From: Saprospiraceae bacterium UBA7687
GTDB lineage: Bacteria > Bacteroidota > Bacteroidia > Chitinophagales > Saprospiraceae
Direction: 5' to 3'
Assembly (NCBI GenBank): GCA_002482845.1
Contig: DLGT01000150.1
Coordinates: 1-43,359, forward strand
Length of the DNA: 43,359 nucleotides
The notes below the pieces were generated by a model. The model worked only from the letters and a program-made list of their open reading frames with translations. It had not been told where the DNA came from and searched no databases. Of this stretch, positions 8,856 through 16,740 are shown piece after piece. Every line of letters starts with the position of its first letter. Within the stretch, counting starts at the first letter, position 1. The position numbers and the translations under genes are program-made.

Positions 8856-9944
8856 TTATATACCTTTTAAAATTCTTTCCATTAGAATTGAAAAAACATC
8901 TGGATTTTTAGTCATTTGCAGAAGCGGACATTTACCAGTATCTTTACATATTTCAGAACCGTCTTGAAATGGCACATGGAAATCAATTTTTTCGATTCTT
9001 ATATTATAATTTTTCTTCTCCCCTACTAGAATAATTCTTTTATTAGTTAAATATAAGGTACCTGTATCGACAAATTTCAACTTATCGTTTTTGAGATTAT
9101 GAATTTTTGAATTAGAAGAGTTTAGGTAAAATGATTTAATGGTTTGAAAACTAGTGGTTTTTGGATTTGTACTCACCCGTTGTCTATCACCTCTTGGTTC
9201 ATACCAAACGACATTAAATTCCATGAAATGACAAACTTCTAATTTTTGCAAATCAATACTACAATTAATAACAGGTAACTCAAGGTTTTCTAATTTCCAA
9301 TAAAGTTTTAACTTATTAAGTTGCAATGATGTTTTTTCGCTGAATTGAATTTGTATATTGAGGTTATTTGAAATTGCTTTTAGCTCCTTTTCTTGTTCTG
9401 GTGAATATCTTTGATCTTTAATGATACGAGCGACATAGTTTTCAATGAATTTTGTTCTTGTTTCAGATGAGATGCTCTCTGCAATAGTGTTTGTTAATTG
9501 AAGAACTTCTTTAAGTTTGTCTAATGATTCTTTTTCTTTGGGTGCAAGTCGCCCATTAGAAATGGCTTTTTCATAATTCTGACGATAAGTTAGGCTACCA
9601 ATTTTTTGTCTAATTGTATTTGTCGATTGCAAATCCAAATTTAAAATATGTTCTAAATGATTAAGTTCAGGAGACTGACTTGCCACAAAAGGGTTTAAAC
9701 AATAGCAATGGTTTAAATAAACTGCATAAAATTCTTGAAGGTTAAGAGGGAATTCAATACTTAATGTCAATAAATATCTATTTTCAATTTCTTTAATGTC
9801 GGCCTGTGTAATATCTAGTATATTTTTTGTTGCTAACAAATTATTTAATTCAATGATAGCATTTTCTTCAGGTTTTTGTCCTAGAAGTTTTTGCATAAAG
9901 CTTGCTTTAACTAATGATCTTTCTTGATATAAATTGTTATTCAT
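8856..9944 (-). CDS. Protein with C-terminal PH-like domain, membrane or defence-operon context
   Basis: The 362-residue protein lacks a signal peptide or membrane segment. The N-terminal two thirds are helical, with a Glu/Lys-rich stretch that recalls TerB-type regions. The C-terminal 75 residues (KFVDTGTLYLTNKRIILVG, then an IEKIDFHV strand and a closing helix ending in ILMERILKGI) follow the pattern of bacterial PH-like or GRAM-like domains, in which the TG.LYLTN+R turn is typical. Its ATG sits 2 bases after the stop of the upstream TPR membrane protein, so the two are co-translated, and the endonuclease gene follows. A guess is that it links the membrane partner to the nuclease; no activity can be assigned. 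Confidence 0.65.
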   Translation of the reverse strand: MNNNLYQERSLVKASFMQKLLGQKPEENAIIELNNLLATKNILDITQADIKEIENRYLLTLSIEFPLNLQEFYAVYLNHCYCLNPFVASQSPELNHLEHILNLDLQSTNTIRQKIGSLTYRQNYEKAISNGRLAPKEKESLDKLKEVLQLTNTIAESISSETRTKFIENYVARIIKDQRYSPEQEKELKAISNNLNIQIQFSEKTSLQLNKLKLYWKLENLELPVINCSIDLQKLEVCHFMEFNVVWYEPRGDRQRVSTNPKTTSFQTIKSFYLNSSNSKIHNLKNDKLKFVDTGTLYLTNKRIILVGEKKNYNIRIEKIDFHVPFQDGSEICKDTGKCPLLQMTKNPDVFSILMERILKGI

Positions 9945-9946
9945 CT

Positions 9947-10879
9947 TTAGTACTTTCTATATTCGTGATAAACAGGGTCGTTCCAATTACAAACACCTCC
10001 GTGATGAGAGCAAGCCCCTCTTCCTGTGGCACTAGAAGTTGTACCATCGCAACATCTGGTAACATAATATGCAACTTTTTTTCGCAATGGATTTATTTTG
10101 TTATATAACTTTTCTGCTTCTGAATGGCCACTTTCCATTAAAGGTCTAAGATCATTAACCGCTTCTAATACATTTCCAATTTTATTGTAACAAATAGCAC
10201 GATTATATTTCATGTCAGCATTAGTTGGATTTAAGGCTAGTAACCTACTAATTGCTCCAATTGCAGTTTTATATTTACCAGCCTTAACTAATTCATTTGC
10301 CTTAATAGTCGAAATATCTATTCTTACTTGTTTGATTCGATCTTCATCATTTGTGGTAGATACAAAGTTTGATGCTGAAAGAATGTAATTATCTGCTAAA
10401 TCAAATTTATGTTCATAAATTAATTTTGTTGTTTTTTGAATATAAAAATTTAAACTGTCTTTCCTTTCTTTGTCTCTTTTCGCTTCAAGTTCTTTTCGCT
10501 CAATTTCTTTTTCTTTTTCTATTTTCTGGGAGTATGCCTCTTGTAAATCAATGCTTTTATAAAAATTAATTGTAGGAATTGCTCCACCAATAAAAAGAAC
10601 GCTAACAATTACTCTAATAAATGGGGTATATTTGAATTTAAGCGAGTTTTCAATAAAGGACTGACCAATAGGATTTATAATAAAACCCAACGATCCAAAA
10701 ATTAGTGTAATTAATGGGTGTTTAAAATGACCTAAACCAAACATTAATAATAAGATAGAAAGTATCCAAAAAAGTATAACTTTCAACGGTCTTTTCTTGA
10801 TTTTGTGATTTGATTTTTCTGTGAAGTATTCAGGTATTACTTTTGATTTTTCAGGGATTAAGTTTGGAACATATCTCAT
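9947..10879 (-). CDS. Membrane-anchored TPR protein with DUF3761-like Cys/His tail
   Basis: The chosen start is the ATG at 10879 (310 residues). A longer frame to 11065 adds a Cys/Tyr/Phe-rich stretch typical of translated intergenic DNA. From the start there are three hydrophobic helices (around KVILFWILSILLLMFGLG, LITLIFGSLGFIINPIG and FIRVIVSVLFIGG), a charged coiled coil of Glu/Lys/Arg repeats, two TPR-like units (ALNPTNADMKYNRAICYNKI is the clearest), and a C-terminal RCCDGTTSS...GACSHHGGVCNW module matching the DUF3761 pattern. The tail may bind metal. It heads an operon with the PH-like and endonuclease genes, so it could be the membrane sensor of that module. Confidence 0.7.
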   Translation of the reverse strand: MRYVPNLIPEKSKVIPEYFTEKSNHKIKKRPLKVILFWILSILLLMFGLGHFKHPLITLIFGSLGFIINPIGQSFIENSLKFKYTPFIRVIVSVLFIGGAIPTINFYKSIDLQEAYSQKIEKEKEIERKELEAKRDKERKDSLNFYIQKTTKLIYEHKFDLADNYILSASNFVSTTNDEDRIKQVRIDISTIKANELVKAGKYKTAIGAISRLLALNPTNADMKYNRAICYNKIGNVLEAVNDLRPLMESGHSEAEKLYNKINPLRKKVAYYVTRCCDGTTSSATGRGACSHHGGVCNWNDPVYHEYRKY

Positions 10880-11207
10880 ATAGATTTCATGACATTGGTT
10901 TAGAAAAAAGGTATAGCAGTTATTATTTTGTTTGGGAATTTGGTATTTTATGAATAACTTTTTTGAAAAACTACAATAATGGCAATAAAGGTAATAAAAA
11001 TGATCAATGTTAGTTAGAAATTTAATAGTTTGAGAATAGAAAGTTTTAATTATTTTGCACATCATAAAACTTTGCTATATACCGACACGCAAAAGCTAGT
11101 GATTTTTAAAAATATATTTACGAGAAATAATCTTTTATATTTATTCCATTTCATGAGTTTTTGTTTTATATTTTAGTGTAAATGTCTTTTTATAAAAAAT
11201 TTATATT
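10880..11207. other. Divergent intergenic region
   Basis: About 330 AT-rich bases between the leftward TPR/PH/nuclease operon and the rightward short ORF and NERD gene. It should contain the promoters for both directions. No strong consensus box, hairpin or repeat could be singled out. Confidence 0.4.
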
Positions 11208-11345
11208 ATGTTAGTTAAAGCAATTAAACCTGGTCCAAAACCTAAAAAAGAAGATGGGACGAAGGATAAAAGAAGAAGAGTTACGGAAGTAAATAAACCA
11301 AAACATCCAGAATTAAAACCTCATGAACATAAACCAGGGGATTGA
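11208..11345 (+). CDS. Possible small Lys/Pro-rich basic protein (45 aa)
   Basis: An ATG-started frame of 45 codons ends in TGA at 11343-11345. The peptide is dominated by Lys, Pro, Arg, Glu and His (for example KPGPKPKKEDGTKDKRRR), which is not the Ile/Leu/Phe/Asn mix that random AT-rich DNA gives, so real coding is plausible. No membrane segment, signal or known domain is present. It lies 55 bases before the NERD nuclease gene on the same strand. Confidence 0.45.
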   Translation: MLVKAIKPGPKPKKEDGTKDKRRRVTEVNKPKHPELKPHEHKPGD

Positions 11346-11400
11346 AATTAGTTGTTTAATTCTTAAGTTTGCTTGATGGATTAACAAATAAGATATTTCG

Positions 11401-12084
11401 ATGAGTCTATTCAAAGGATGGTTAGGTGAAAAAATGGCGATGTTCCATATGTGGGTATCCTTGCCTGCTATAACTTATCATAAATTTCATGGTATTATCC
11501 TTCCTTCTCAAAATGGCACCACACAGATTGATCATCTTATTGTCTCAGTTTATGGGTTGTTTATCGTGGAAACTAAAAATAAAAAGGGATGGATTTATGG
11601 GTCTGATGATGACCATAACTGGACACAGACGCTTATAGGCAAGACATATTGCTTTCAGAATCCACTCAAACAAGTCTATAGACAAAAAAAAGTACTAGCA
11701 GAATTTCTAGATTTATATGAATCAAAAATATACACTGTGGTTTATTTTGTAGGCGATAGTACATTTAAGACATCAATGCCTGATAATGTAATCAACCAAG
11801 GTATTTGTAAATATATCAAGCACTTCCAAAAGCCTATCATAACACCAGAGGATGTGGATCAAATATTACATCTATTAGAAAAACATTTGGCTGAAACTTC
11901 CATCACAAGTAAGGATCACTTAAACTCCTTACATGAAAGGCATAATTCAAATACTATTTGCCCAAAGTGTGGCTCACCACTTGTGGAAAGAACAGCAAAA
12001 CAAGGTGCTAATGCTGGTAGAAAGTTTTTGGGATGTGGGAATTATCCAAAGTGTTGGTTTAGTAGGGATTTGGGCCAAAAATAG
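11401..12084 (+). CDS. NERD-domain nuclease-like protein with topoisomerase-type zinc finger
   Basis: The 227-residue protein has an N-terminal NERD domain (about residues 5-120) with the nuclease-type core QIDHLIVSVYGLFIVETKN, in which D, E and K match the PD-(D/E)xK pattern, and a C-terminal C4 zinc finger of the topoisomerase type (CPKCGSPLVERTA, then FLGCGNYPKCWF, about residues 190-222). This two-domain layout is a known, widespread family linked to DNA processing; its substrate is not established. It is monocistronic or follows the small basic ORF upstream. It borders the defence-like island. Confidence 0.85.
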   Translation: MSLFKGWLGEKMAMFHMWVSLPAITYHKFHGIILPSQNGTTQIDHLIVSVYGLFIVETKNKKGWIYGSDDDHNWTQTLIGKTYCFQNPLKQVYRQKKVLAEFLDLYESKIYTVVYFVGDSTFKTSMPDNVINQGICKYIKHFQKPIITPEDVDQILHLLEKHLAETSITSKDHLNSLHERHNSNTICPKCGSPLVERTAKQGANAGRKFLGCGNYPKCWFSRDLGQK

Positions 12085-12113
12085 GAGATATAAATATTAT
12101 TATGACTAATTGC

Positions 12114-12183
12114 AAATAAATTTGCAAGTCCATTATGAGGGCATTATACCCTTCCAAATAAATTTGGAAGCCCATTAATGAGG
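12114..12183 (+). repeat. Two imperfect direct repeats of about 28 bp
   Basis: AAATAAATTTGCAAGTCCAT (12114-12133, continuing to 12140) recurs as AAATAAATTTGGAAGCCCAT (12156-12175, continuing to 12183); both run on into ATTA(A)TGAGG. Each copy holds a small dyad around AATTT. They lie between the NERD gene and the next gene and may act in termination or be a remnant of a dispersed repeat. Confidence 0.6.
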
Positions 12184-12271
12184 TAGTCCATAAAATATTT
12201 ACGATTATTTTAACATTCCTTCAAGACTCGTCAAAAGCATATTTATCGTTATTATAAAAAAATGTATAAAT

Positions 12272-13315
12272 ATGAAACTCGATCAAGCGCTCGAAAAAAA
12301 GATTGTGTCTTCCATCGCTACCATGGATAGGAGGATGCTCGATGTGTTGCTCCCCGATAAGGGCGTCTATGACGATACCTATAAGGAGGTTTGGCTAGCA
12401 AAGTTATTTGCTATGTATGATGAATGCAAACAGGTAGGTGATGAAACCCTGACTATGTATGAACGGCTTTGTACGGAAGAAGATGACCCGATGTTTGGGC
12501 AGAAGGTGTATATCTTTTGTGCACCGGCAGCTAGATGGTGCCTTATGTTGGCATTTGTGGTGAAAGATGATGTATTTGTGGGGCTAAACCAATATTTTGG
12601 TTTTAGGCAACTAAGAAAGGAGAAGTTATTTGATCCTAAACATGACATAGAGATAGGATTGGATATCTACGATAATGAAATGATCGGCTTTGTAGAAACA
12701 GATGAATTTAGGAGGCATAAAAGAATGTTGCAATCATTTGAAAAAATGATGAAAAATGATAGGCGTAAGGAGATAGGTCGAAAATGGTTATTGATGATGA
12801 TTAAAAAATATACTGCCATTTATCAAGAAACGATGTTCGGTTGCTATTGTGAAGAGATCGATAGGTTTAACACGATCATTACAGATTTTCATAACTTGTA
12901 TAGTTTTATGAGAAAACCAGGGAGTTATGTTAAGCTTTATAATCAATACAAAGTATTAGCAGATAAGGATGATGAAGCTTCCGTATTGAAGAGGAGGAAA
13001 CTGATAGGCAACAATATGCTGATGTTATTTTCTTTTTTTACTAGTAAGAATTTTGGTATGAATTCAAAAGGAGAATTTACTTATTCTTACACCATAGATC
13101 AAAAACGATATACATTAAAGTTACACTTACGCGACCCAAGAATTGAAGTAGCTGGATTTTTTCCATTTATCAAGGAGAGTAAAGATGTGATTTCACATTT
13201 TTTTGATAGGTTTAAGAGTGATTTTCCTACTGAGATAGAATCATTAAGCATAGAAAACATGGTGAATTATTATACAGAGTTTCTTGAGGAGGTATTGATG
13301 GAGATGGATGCGTAG
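12272..13315 (+). CDS. Unknown cytosolic protein, 347 aa
   Basis: The family was not recognised. The protein is largely helical and charged, with no signal peptide or membrane span. It has a Cys/Trp patch (CAPAARWCLMLAFVV), a Met/Lys-rich helix (MLQSFEKMMKNDRRKEIGR) and a more beta-like C-terminal part (EFTYSYTIDQKRYTLKLHL). ATG 12272 opens the only long frame here. Codon and base use are more GC-balanced than in the defence-like genes to the left, which suggests the island ends before this gene. A repeat-rich 680-base gap follows. Confidence 0.75.
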   Translation: MKLDQALEKKIVSSIATMDRRMLDVLLPDKGVYDDTYKEVWLAKLFAMYDECKQVGDETLTMYERLCTEEDDPMFGQKVYIFCAPAARWCLMLAFVVKDDVFVGLNQYFGFRQLRKEKLFDPKHDIEIGLDIYDNEMIGFVETDEFRRHKRMLQSFEKMMKNDRRKEIGRKWLLMMIKKYTAIYQETMFGCYCEEIDRFNTIITDFHNLYSFMRKPGSYVKLYNQYKVLADKDDEASVLKRRKLIGNNMLMLFSFFTSKNFGMNSKGEFTYSYTIDQKRYTLKLHLRDPRIEVAGFFPFIKESKDVISHFFDRFKSDFPTEIESLSIENMVNYYTEFLEEVLMEMDA

Positions 13316-13440
13316 GGAGGGATGGTTTAAGGTCGAAGGTTGAATTGTTTGAATGTTTAAGGTCTAATTTGGAATCGTTTAAGTGAGTTTAAGGTGGAAA
13401 TGTTTAAGGTGTAAGGTCTAATGTCCAGTCTACTCCGAAA
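13316..13440 (+). repeat. Degenerate GTTTAAGGT/GTTGAATTGTT repeats
   Basis: Right after the stop of the upstream gene there are many short variants of GGTTTAAGGT, GAAGGTTGAATTGTTT and GGTCTAAT. The same words return at 13563-13612 (GTCGAAGGTTGAATTGTTGAAAGTTTAAGG). Together they make a low-complexity patch typical of decayed tandem repeats between Bacteroidota genes. The surrounding gap 13316-13996 contains no gene. Confidence 0.6.
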
Positions 13441-13448
13441 ACACAATT

Positions 13449-13507
13449 TTATTGACAATCAAACGTTTTCATCCTGACCCTAAAGGGAAACGTTTGATTA
13501 TCAATAA
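13449..13507. repeat. Long near-perfect inverted repeat with nested hairpin
   Basis: TTATTGACAATCAAACGTTT (13449-13468) is the reverse complement of 13488-13507 apart from one mismatch, giving a 20-bp arm on each side of a 19-base loop that ends in a small CCCTAAAGGG hairpin (13478-13487). The flanks are T-rich. It may be a strong bidirectional terminator, or a MITE or IS-end remnant; no coding sequence lies inside it. Confidence 0.75.
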
Positions 13508-13618
13508 ATTAGGACAAATATTTTTCATTTATTTGAACAAATGGCTTTTTGGACTTGACTTTAGGTTGAATTATTTAATGTCGAAGGTTGAATTGTTGAA
13601 AGTTTAAGGAGGTTTTTA

Positions 13619-13654
13619 CCGAATTCTGATTCATTCCCACCGAATTCTGATTTT
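13619..13654 (+). repeat. ACCGAATTCTGATT direct repeat pair
   Basis: ACCGAATTCTGATT occurs twice within about 37 bases, separated by a short CATTCCC spacer, in the gene-free stretch after the long inverted repeat. It adds to the impression that 13316-13996 is built from decayed repeats. Limits are approximate. Confidence 0.5.
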
Positions 13655-13895
13655 TGGGGTTTGTTTAGGAATAAGAAATATACCTTTAGGATGGACATTG
13701 AAACATTGATAATTGTATAGAAGTGAAATGGTAGTTTAGTAGATTTCCAGAAAACAAAATTAAACTAACTCTAACTTAAAGATAAAATTGTTATAAAAAA
13801 CCTTTAATTTTGTCTAGTTTCCAAACAATGTTAGCATGGTATTTATGATTTATCTGTCAAGAATTTCATGGTTACATAGTGTTATGATTTTGTAA

Positions 13896-13961
13896 CTTGG
13901 GATTTAAAATGGAATTTTATAAAATATGAGATCGCAGTTACAAACTGCAACCAGCAAGGAT
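13896..13961 (+). repeat. REP-like element, copy 1 (hairpin CGCAGTT...AACTGC)
   Basis: This 66-base unit closely matches 14710-14776 (five or so differences and one indel). Its core GATCGCAGTTACAAACTGC folds as a short hairpin (GCAGTT, 3-base loop, AACTGC). Units of this look are dispersed in Bacteroidota genomes and are often mobilised by REP-associated tyrosine transposases; that link is background knowledge, not shown here. It ends 35 bases before a lipoprotein gene. Confidence 0.65.
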
Positions 13962-13996
13962 GCACAAATATTGAGAAACTGAAAAATTAAATTGTT

Positions 13997-14614
13997 ATGA
14001 TATTTTTCAAATCACTAATTTTGATATCAATAAATTTTAACAGAATTTATTTATTGGGAATTTTTATTATACTTTTCATTTCATGTAAAAAAGAAATAAT
14101 CAATCAAGATTTTGAATTTCAGGATGTAAAGCTATTGAATATTGTTAAAGAATACCAAAGACAAAACATACCAAATAACGATAAGATAATATTAATGGAA
14201 TTATATAGAAATATAACAAGCAATCCCGTATTATTTTTATCAACAATTGAACATCCAAATGAATTGGATATTTATGAAGATTTTTTTATTTATCATGATG
14301 ATAATTATGAATTAGTATTATTTTACCATACACCAGTATTTTCCTACTTTGATTTTAAGATAAATCGAAGCGAAATAAATAATATTAAAAAAATAAAATA
14401 TGGACATATTGACCCCAATGCAGAGTATGAAGTTGATCTATCATCGGAAACATTGTGTGGTGGTTGGTATGTTACTATTGAAGATTCTATCAGTTATAAA
14501 ATATTCAATATGAAAGATAGTATACGTAAACATCAGGATGTCAAATGTCAATACCAAAAATTAGAAAAATTCATTGACCCCTTTTGTGAATGCTGCGAAT
14601 GTGAGGATAAATGA
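13997..14614 (+). CDS. Lipoprotein of unknown function with Cys-rich C terminus
   Basis: The 205-residue protein has an N-terminal hydrophobic helix ending in the lipobox-like LFISCKK (Cys at about residue 30), predicting export and lipidation. The mature part is acidic and Asn/Ile-rich without a recognised domain. It ends in a striking Cys cluster, FCECCECEDK, and has a GG-containing LCGGWYVTIEDS strand before it. It may start at a later codon (another ATG is not obvious), as the N terminus is slightly long for a lipoprotein signal. Near-identical REP-like repeats lie on both sides (13896-13961 and 14710-14776), which may mark insertion of the gene. Function unknown. Confidence 0.65.
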   Translation: MIFFKSLILISINFNRIYLLGIFIILFISCKKEIINQDFEFQDVKLLNIVKEYQRQNIPNNDKIILMELYRNITSNPVLFLSTIEHPNELDIYEDFFIYHDDNYELVLFYHTPVFSYFDFKINRSEINNIKKIKYGHIDPNAEYEVDLSSETLCGGWYVTIEDSISYKIFNMKDSIRKHQDVKCQYQKLEKFIDPFCECCECEDK

Positions 14615-14709
14615 ATAGCACCTCTCTCGTTCAGACCTGGACCTACATCGATATTCAATTTTTTAAAGCTTTAGTTTTGAAAGATGATGATGAGTAACTC
14701 ATTTTATAG

Positions 14710-14776
14710 CTTGGGATTTAAAATGAAATTTTATAAAATATGGGATCGCAGTTACAAACTGCGACCATCAAGGGAT
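14710..14776 (+). repeat. REP-like element, copy 2
   Basis: This copy of the unit at 13896-13961 has a better hairpin: CGCAGTT-ACA-AACTGCG is a perfect 7-bp stem. It is in the same orientation as copy 1, about 815 bases downstream. A short open frame running over it (14684-14893) is not considered a gene. Confidence 0.65.
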
Positions 14777-14950
14777 AAGGTACGAAAGTCAATCTTGTTT
14801 TTATTACCAATTTTGCGTTGCATACCTTTTTGGTGCATTATTTGTTATAGTTATATATCTAGGGTGAAGAGTTCATCGTTTGAATCGTTATGAGTACTTG
14901 TATTTTAGATTTTTAGGTTTTTAGGTTTAAGACATTTAGTAATCCATGTA

Positions 14951-15622
14951 ATGAAGGACAATAAAAAAAATCAGAAGGAATCCAAAATCGTAGAAGCAGC
15001 AGAACAAGTCTTTAACGAAGTTGGGTTTAAGAATGCTAAGATGGAAGATATTGCTTCTAAGGCAGGTATCACCAAGGTGACACTGTACACCTATTTTCAA
15101 TCTAAAGAAAACCTGTATCTAGCTGTTACATTTAAGGCATTGCAACTTCTTATAGAAAAGTATTATGATACGATAGATAAAAATAAGGATAAAAATGGGC
15201 TAGAAAGTATCATTGCTATATTGGATGGTTTTATGACTTTCTGTGAGCAAAATTATCTTTATTCGGAAGCATTGTTAGAGTATTTTGCTATGGTCCGGTC
15301 TACTTCGGATGGTACCAATGAAGCCAAACTTACCGAAGCCGTGAAGGATAGTATCTATTATGTGAAGCTTCAAGATATGCATAATCTCCCATTCAAACTG
15401 GCCGTAAAAGAAATAGAACGCGGGAAAAGGGATGGCAGTATCGTCAGTACACTTGACCCCATGTTGACCACACTGCATGGCTGGACGATGGTAGTAGGAT
15501 ATGTAAAGGTCATCAGTGCGTCTGGAGGAAATGCCACGCCACTATTTAAAGTAACCTTAAATGATCTAAAATCTCTGATATTGAGACTGGCAAGACATAC
15601 TTTCCAAATGAAATCCTTGTAA
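14951..15622 (+). CDS. TetR/AcrR family transcriptional regulator
   Basis: The 223-residue protein has an N-terminal TetR DNA-binding domain: helix 1 around ESKIVEAAEQVFNEVGF, then MEDIASKAGITKVTLYTYFQSKENLY (about residues 31-56) with the typical helix-turn-helix and the YxYF-sK-LY signature. The C-terminal 150 residues form the variable ligand-binding helical domain. The stop is 9 bases before the NAD kinase ATG, so the two are probably co-transcribed. The ligand is unknown; the palindrome at 16578-16601 is a candidate operator. The family call is secure. Confidence 0.9.
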   Translation: MKDNKKNQKESKIVEAAEQVFNEVGFKNAKMEDIASKAGITKVTLYTYFQSKENLYLAVTFKALQLLIEKYYDTIDKNKDKNGLESIIAILDGFMTFCEQNYLYSEALLEYFAMVRSTSDGTNEAKLTEAVKDSIYYVKLQDMHNLPFKLAVKEIERGKRDGSIVSTLDPMLTTLHGWTMVVGYVKVISASGGNATPLFKVTLNDLKSLILRLARHTFQMKSL

Positions 15623-15631
15623 AGCTTGTCC

Positions 15632-16516
15632 ATGAATCTATTAATATACGGACATAAAATAAATGATCAAGAGGAACTGATGTATGTAGCATCTTTGATT
15701 CATTATGCACAAGATGCTGGGATTAGTCTTGTATTCTATCGTCCATATCTGAAAGAACTGCAAAAGTATAATTTTGAGATTACAGGATTTGTGTCCGTGG
15801 ATACGCATCGTGAATTAAAGGATTATCAGATAGACGCTGCAATCACCTTAGGAGGCGATGGTACAATTCTGAAAATTATCACTTTGATCAAGGATACGAA
15901 GATACCTATTTTGGGTATAAATTTGGGTAGGTTGGGATTTCTAGCTAGTGTAGAGAAAACGATCATTAAGTCAGCTCTAGATATGCTGATTCAAAAAGAA
16001 TATACGGTGGTGACTAGATCGCTGTTATCCTTGAAATGTAATATGCCATTATTTGAGTCATTTCCATTTGCGCTTAATGATTTTACACTCAATAAAAGGG
16101 ATACATCATCCATGATTACCATACATACATATATCGATGATGTATTGCTCAATTCTTATTGGGCAGATGGTATCATCGTGAGCACTCCTACAGGATCTAC
16201 GGGATATTCGTTGAGTTGTGGTGGACCAATAGTATTTCCTGATTCTCAAAATTTTGTCATCACACCTGTGGCGCCACACAATCTGAATGTACGACCTATT
16301 GTCATCTCTGATGCGCACAAAATATCACTAGAGGTAGAAGGTAGGACAGATAGTTTTATGTGTACATTGGACTCAAGATATGAGACCATTACATCAGCAC
16401 ATTCGATAGAGATCAGGAAAGGCAGTTTCGGGATTAATTTTATTCAGCTTCAAGATCATTCTTTTATGAAGACCATCAGCGAAAAGCTTTTGTGGGGATT
16501 AGATAAGAGGAATTGA
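15632..16516 (+). CDS. nadK: NAD kinase
   Basis: It phosphorylates NAD to NADP with ATP, the only route to NADP in the cytosol. All family motifs are present: LGGDGTILK (GGDGT at residues 74-78), GINLGRLGFLA, the ALNDFTLNK region (usually NE/ND), and STPTGSTGYSLSCGGPIV. At 294 residues it has the normal length. ATG 15632 is preferred over the in-frame TTG six bases earlier. It sits 9 bases downstream of a TetR regulator. A 7-bp hairpin overlaps its stop codon and probably ends transcription. Confidence 0.95.
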   Translation: MNLLIYGHKINDQEELMYVASLIHYAQDAGISLVFYRPYLKELQKYNFEITGFVSVDTHRELKDYQIDAAITLGGDGTILKIITLIKDTKIPILGINLGRLGFLASVEKTIIKSALDMLIQKEYTVVTRSLLSLKCNMPLFESFPFALNDFTLNKRDTSSMITIHTYIDDVLLNSYWADGIIVSTPTGSTGYSLSCGGPIVFPDSQNFVITPVAPHNLNVRPIVISDAHKISLEVEGRTDSFMCTLDSRYETITSAHSIEIRKGSFGINFIQLQDHSFMKTISEKLLWGLDKRN

Positions 16517-16523
16517 TTCCTCT
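16506..16523 (+). terminator. Hairpin overlapping the nadK stop codon
   Basis: AGAGGAA (16506-16512) and TTCCTCT (16517-16523) form a perfect 7-bp stem with loop TTGA; the TGA stop is in the loop and stem. AT-rich sequence follows but not a long T run, so termination strength is uncertain. Confidence 0.5.
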
Positions 16524-16577
16524 AAATTTACCCATCCTATATTGGTGCCACAAGCCGAAGTTTGTGGTTCCTTTATT

Positions 16578-16601
16578 ATTGAGTGAAATCGTTCACTCAA
16601 T
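16578..16601. promoter_or_regulatory. Perfect 10-bp palindrome, candidate TetR operator or terminator
   Basis: ATTGAGTGAA-ATCG-TTCACTCAAT has perfectly complementary arms and a 4-base centre. The TGAGTGA...TCACTCA half-sites resemble operators bound by TetR/AcrR regulators, and a TetR gene lies just upstream of nadK. It is about 140 bases before the cyclase gene. It could instead be a hairpin with weak terminator function. Confidence 0.5.
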
Positions 16602-16740
16602 TTGTTCCACAACCATGCAGTCATCCTCAAGAAGGAAGGACTTTTGAATCCCATTAAATATTATATTCCATAAATTTATAAGCCTGTCTATTCAGTGGCT
16701 TTTTTATGTAACTTAATTTCAAATTTGTAATTTAGATAGT

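Noticed and set aside
12114..14776. CRISPR array
   Set aside because: The repeats here are few, imperfect and irregularly spaced, and no cas gene is present.
14684..14893. Rightward open frame of 69 codons
   Set aside because: It runs across a REP-like repeat unit and its composition fits translated intergenic DNA.
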